Assembly: GCA_028711795.1 (NCBI GenBank)
Contig: JAQTRN010000044.1
Span: forward strand, 1-7,461
Origin: Dehalococcoidales bacterium
GTDB lineage: Bacteria; Chloroflexota; Dehalococcoidia; Dehalococcoidales; JAQTRN01
Length of the DNA: 7,461 nt
Reading direction: 5' to 3'
The notes beneath the pieces were generated by a model. It had not been told where the DNA came from, did no database searches, and saw nothing but the letters and a program-made list of their open reading frames with translations. Made by a program: the position numbers and the translations under genes. Positions 5,166-7,461 of this stretch are shown here, one piece after another (the first letter of the stretch is position 1; each line of letters starts with the position of its first letter).

Positions 5166-7373
5166 TTAGCCTAGCATGGCCTTCATGGCGAGAGCCGGGT
5201 GATTTTTTGCCTGGAGGAAGGGGAGAATATCTTCCTCGGTGACGCCAACCGTCTCGTCAGCAATCATGCCCGGGAGTTCCGGGATGCCCAGCTCCACAGC
5301 CCTGGCCTGGAGCCGGTCGGCGATTTCTTCTTTCAGCAGTTTGGGCATCCATACCATTCTCAATAGACCACCATCCCCGAGCAAGAACTTTCTCTGGCAG
5401 ATATTGTATTTGCTGTGGCCGACGAATCCGGGAGTGCTCAGACCGCCGCCAATAGTGCCTGCCAGAGTAGTGAACCTCATCCCGCAGGGGGTATCTCCCG
5501 CATATTCTCGGTTCACGGTCATTATACCATTACACAGGGGCAATACCGCAGCGATACACTCGCAGCAGCCACAGGTAGTCATGGGGTCATTGATGATACT
5601 GTAGAAATTATAGTGGTCGACCTTCTGGCGTGAAGCCCGGTACAGGAATTCATTTACGCCCTTCCATTGCCCGAGATCGGCGTCGATTGTCTCCCCTTTC
5701 TCAATGGGCTGGTTCGGTCCGGTGGGATTGATCTCGTAAGCGGCCTTGCAGTCCATCCAGTTGTAAGAACCGCAGAGGCCGGTCCGTTCCGGGCTGATGA
5801 CACAAACGTGGCTGGGGGCGAAAGACTGGCATAGAGTACATGAGTAGTAGATGTTACTGGTCTCGTCAGTCATGCCTTCGATGCGAGTATCCCGGGCCAT
5901 ATACACGGCACGAGCCTTGTCCACTATTTCCGTAACCTTATCTGAGGTGGTATAAAGTTTGACCTGTAGCTTGTCAAAGATCCGGCCGAAGTCCTGGTGT
6001 AACTTGGCATGGAGAAGCGCGCCAATATGGTAGAGCCGGAAGCCTTTCTCCGTGGCGCTGTGACTGATACGTAGCCAGGCAATATCCCGCTGCCCCTGAT
6101 GCCATATCCCCTGAGCATAGTTGATGAGATGGTGTACCTGGCGTTCCAAAATAGGTTCGTAGTCTTCTTGCATCTTGCGCCCGGCCACTTCAACGACTAT
6201 CGCCAGAGGTAATGTGGACTCCGGCGGCACGGCATCGATGTCCGGGCCGATCACTTCGATTTTGCCATCCTGAACCTCGTCCCTTTGCCGGGAAGTAACC
6301 CACTCAACCATCGGAGTCCGGCCACCGCCACATTCAAGGTACCACTCCCCCTTGCGGACCCTTTCGCCTTCAAAGGCGGCGCCGAAGGCTACCGGGATTG
6401 GCACTTCGGCTACATTGACCTTCAGTCCCCTTACTTCTATCGCCCTGGCGACTATCCTGTCGTGAGGCACATTAGCGACCACATGTTCATAAGTGCAGAT
6501 ACCGGTGGGTAGTATTTCCGGTACCGGCGTATCGGTAATAGTGGGGAACCCCCAATTCAGTGCCCCGATAGCGTTGGCACACCACTCATCAGTGACCTGG
6601 CCCAGGGCCAGCAGAAAAGCGAAAACTCGGTCTTTGTTATAGGCTAGAATTTTTCTGAAATTCCCGGGGTCGACGTTGCCGAAAGACATCGCTACTCTGG
6701 TGGCAAAACCGATGGCGAAAACAGCCGCGCTGATGTCCGGGCCAAAGGGGACGAGACGCGTTGGCCAGCCGACCTGTATTCCAGAGTTGACCAGTTGTTC
6801 GGAGAATGTCTGGTCGTTATGCTCAGCACACATGAAAGCGTACAGGTTTGCTTTTTGTAGTTCGCGGGCAATGTTGACTGCTATCTCATTCGAAGGCGCG
6901 GCGCCGCAAATAGCGGCAAAGCCGGGGGCGGTACCGTCAACCAGTTCGACGCCTCTCTTTCTCAGGATAATGTCGTCGGCGGCCCCCAACCATATCTTGT
7001 GGTCAGCGCCCTCTTCCTGATTGACATAAAGGTCTGGCTTCTCCAGGTATTTGATGGCTTCGATAATCTCTTCGGCGAATAAGGTAGCCATGCCAGCGTC
7101 CAGGGCGGGCGCCAGGTAGGGTAATGGGTGGTTCTCTCTCACCGGGGGTGGTAACAGCTCCCGGCACTGTTTCAGCACTGGCTCTATGTCTCTGAGCTTT
7201 TCGATTCTGGTACCCAGCATGCCATAAGTGATAGGCAGGTAGTAGGCAGTGTTGGGGAAACCCACCGGCTCATTACCGCCCCGGGTATCCATCGTCTGTT
7301 GCCACTTTCGTTCAGCTTGACGGATGATCTGGTGAGCTCCTCTGATGGCGGCAGCGGCTATTATTCGGGACAT
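5166..7373 (-). CDS. acsB: Acetyl-CoA synthase, CODH/ACS complex (full-length bacterial type)
   Basis: A 735-aa enzyme that condenses CO, a methyl group from the corrinoid protein and coenzyme A into acetyl-CoA. Moorella AcsB has 729 aa, so the three-domain bacterial form is complete; archaeal CdhC lacks the N-terminal domain. Residues 1 to about 315 match the CODH-contacting domain (PNTAYYLPITYGMLG at 40-54). The A-cluster is fully present: C512, C515, C524 and C534 in C-x2-C-x8-C-x9-C hold the 4Fe-4S unit, and C601-G602-C603 holds the distal nickel. All are offset by six from Moorella 506, 509, 518, 528 and 595-597. F518 matches the Moorella Phe512 beside the cluster. An extra cysteine, C604, directly follows the CGC motif. 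The ATG at 7373 has AGAGG at 7385-7389, 11 bases upstream. It is 28 nt from the end of the preceding gene and 15 nt from acsC, so it lies inside an operon. The N-terminal domain implies a CODH partner, which is not visible here. Confidence 0.97.
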   Translation of the reverse strand: MSRIIAAAAIRGAHQIIRQAERKWQQTMDTRGGNEPVGFPNTAYYLPITYGMLGTRIEKLRDIEPVLKQCRELLPPPVRENHPLPYLAPALDAGMATLFAEEIIEAIKYLEKPDLYVNQEEGADHKIWLGAADDIILRKRGVELVDGTAPGFAAICGAAPSNEIAVNIARELQKANLYAFMCAEHNDQTFSEQLVNSGIQVGWPTRLVPFGPDISAAVFAIGFATRVAMSFGNVDPGNFRKILAYNKDRVFAFLLALGQVTDEWCANAIGALNWGFPTITDTPVPEILPTGICTYEHVVANVPHDRIVARAIEVRGLKVNVAEVPIPVAFGAAFEGERVRKGEWYLECGGGRTPMVEWVTSRQRDEVQDGKIEVIGPDIDAVPPESTLPLAIVVEVAGRKMQEDYEPILERQVHHLINYAQGIWHQGQRDIAWLRISHSATEKGFRLYHIGALLHAKLHQDFGRIFDKLQVKLYTTSDKVTEIVDKARAVYMARDTRIEGMTDETSNIYYSCTLCQSFAPSHVCVISPERTGLCGSYNWMDCKAAYEINPTGPNQPIEKGETIDADLGQWKGVNEFLYRASRQKVDHYNFYSIINDPMTTCGCCECIAAVLPLCNGIMTVNREYAGDTPCGMRFTTLAGTIGGGLSTPGFVGHSKYNICQRKFLLGDGGLLRMVWMPKLLKEEIADRLQARAVELGIPELPGMIADETVGVTEEDILPFLQAKNHPALAMKAMLG

Positions 7374-7401
7374 AGTGAATTATTCCTCTTACTCCGCCTG
7401 G

Positions 7402-7461
7402 TCATATCAAGTCCCGTCTCATCTTCATATCGTAGAGTATTCGGTCCCTGGCCTTATCGAT
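7402..7461 (-). CDS. C-terminal end of an upstream operon gene, unidentified
   Basis: On the minus strand the frame entering at 7461 reads IDKARDRILYDMKMRRDLI and stops at TGA 7404-7402, leaving 28 nt to the acsB start. A second frame is also open for 11 codons, so the coding frame is inferred from the longer and more protein-like tail, rich in charged residues. In Moorella the CODH gene acsA directly precedes acsB. A tail beginning with an IDKAR-like helix would be compatible with a CODH C terminus, but nineteen residues cannot establish this. Other acs or accessory genes (acsD, cooC) are possible. Confidence 0.4.
   Translation of the reverse strand: MDKARDRILYDMKMRRDLI

Noticed and set aside
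1..7461. CRISPR arrays, tRNA or rRNA genes, insertion sequences
   Set aside because: No spaced direct repeats, cloverleaf-like segments, rRNA motifs or transposase-like proteins were seen; the window is densely filled with metabolic genes.

Overview
The window comes from an anaerobic bacterium that uses the Wood-Ljungdahl (reductive acetyl-CoA) pathway. This rests on three adjacent minus-strand genes for its methyl and carbonyl branch: acetyl-CoA synthase (acsB), the large subunit of the corrinoid iron-sulfur protein (acsC), and the methyltetrahydrofolate:corrinoid protein methyltransferase (acsE). The ACS is the full-length bacterial type (735 aa), not the shorter archaeal CdhC. The gene set would suit Chloroflexota/Dehalococcoidia or a related acetogen-like lineage, but that is an impression from protein style, not a demonstrated placement.

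Layout, left to right. Positions 1-239 (+) are the C-terminal end of hisF (histidine biosynthesis), followed by a hairpin at 240-271. An intergenic stretch of about 310 bases holds a well-formed sigma-70-like promoter (TTGACG, 17 bases, TACAAT) and a leader of roughly 135 nt. Positions 550-2112 (+) encode a stand-alone FMN-binding protein of the glutamate synthase family with an N-terminal four-cysteine cluster. A strong hairpin at 2139-2170 lies between this gene and the convergent minus-strand operon and probably terminates transcription from both sides.

The minus-strand operon is read from right to left: the last 19 codons of an unidentified gene (7402-7461), acsB (5166-7373), acsC (3807-5150), acsE (2923-3798, or from 3819) and a DUF3786-type gene of unknown function (2217-2885). 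Spacings are short (28 nt, 15 nt, a slight overlap, 37 nt) and no internal terminator is visible, so the genes are probably co-transcribed. The operon promoter lies beyond the right edge.

Functionally, AcsE moves a methyl group from methyl-tetrahydrofolate to the cobalt of the AcsC/AcsD corrinoid protein. AcsB then joins that methyl group with CO and CoA at its nickel A-cluster to make acetyl-CoA. The CO-producing subunit (AcsA/CooS) and the small corrinoid subunit (AcsD) are not in the window. The upstream partial gene could be one of the missing parts, but too little is visible to say.

The items most worth attention are the DUF3786 gene ending the acs operon, the glutamate-synthase-like protein that lacks the usual partner domains, the extra cysteine beside the A-cluster CGC motif, and the translational coupling of acsC to acsE. 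I do not see a clearly new multi-gene system here.
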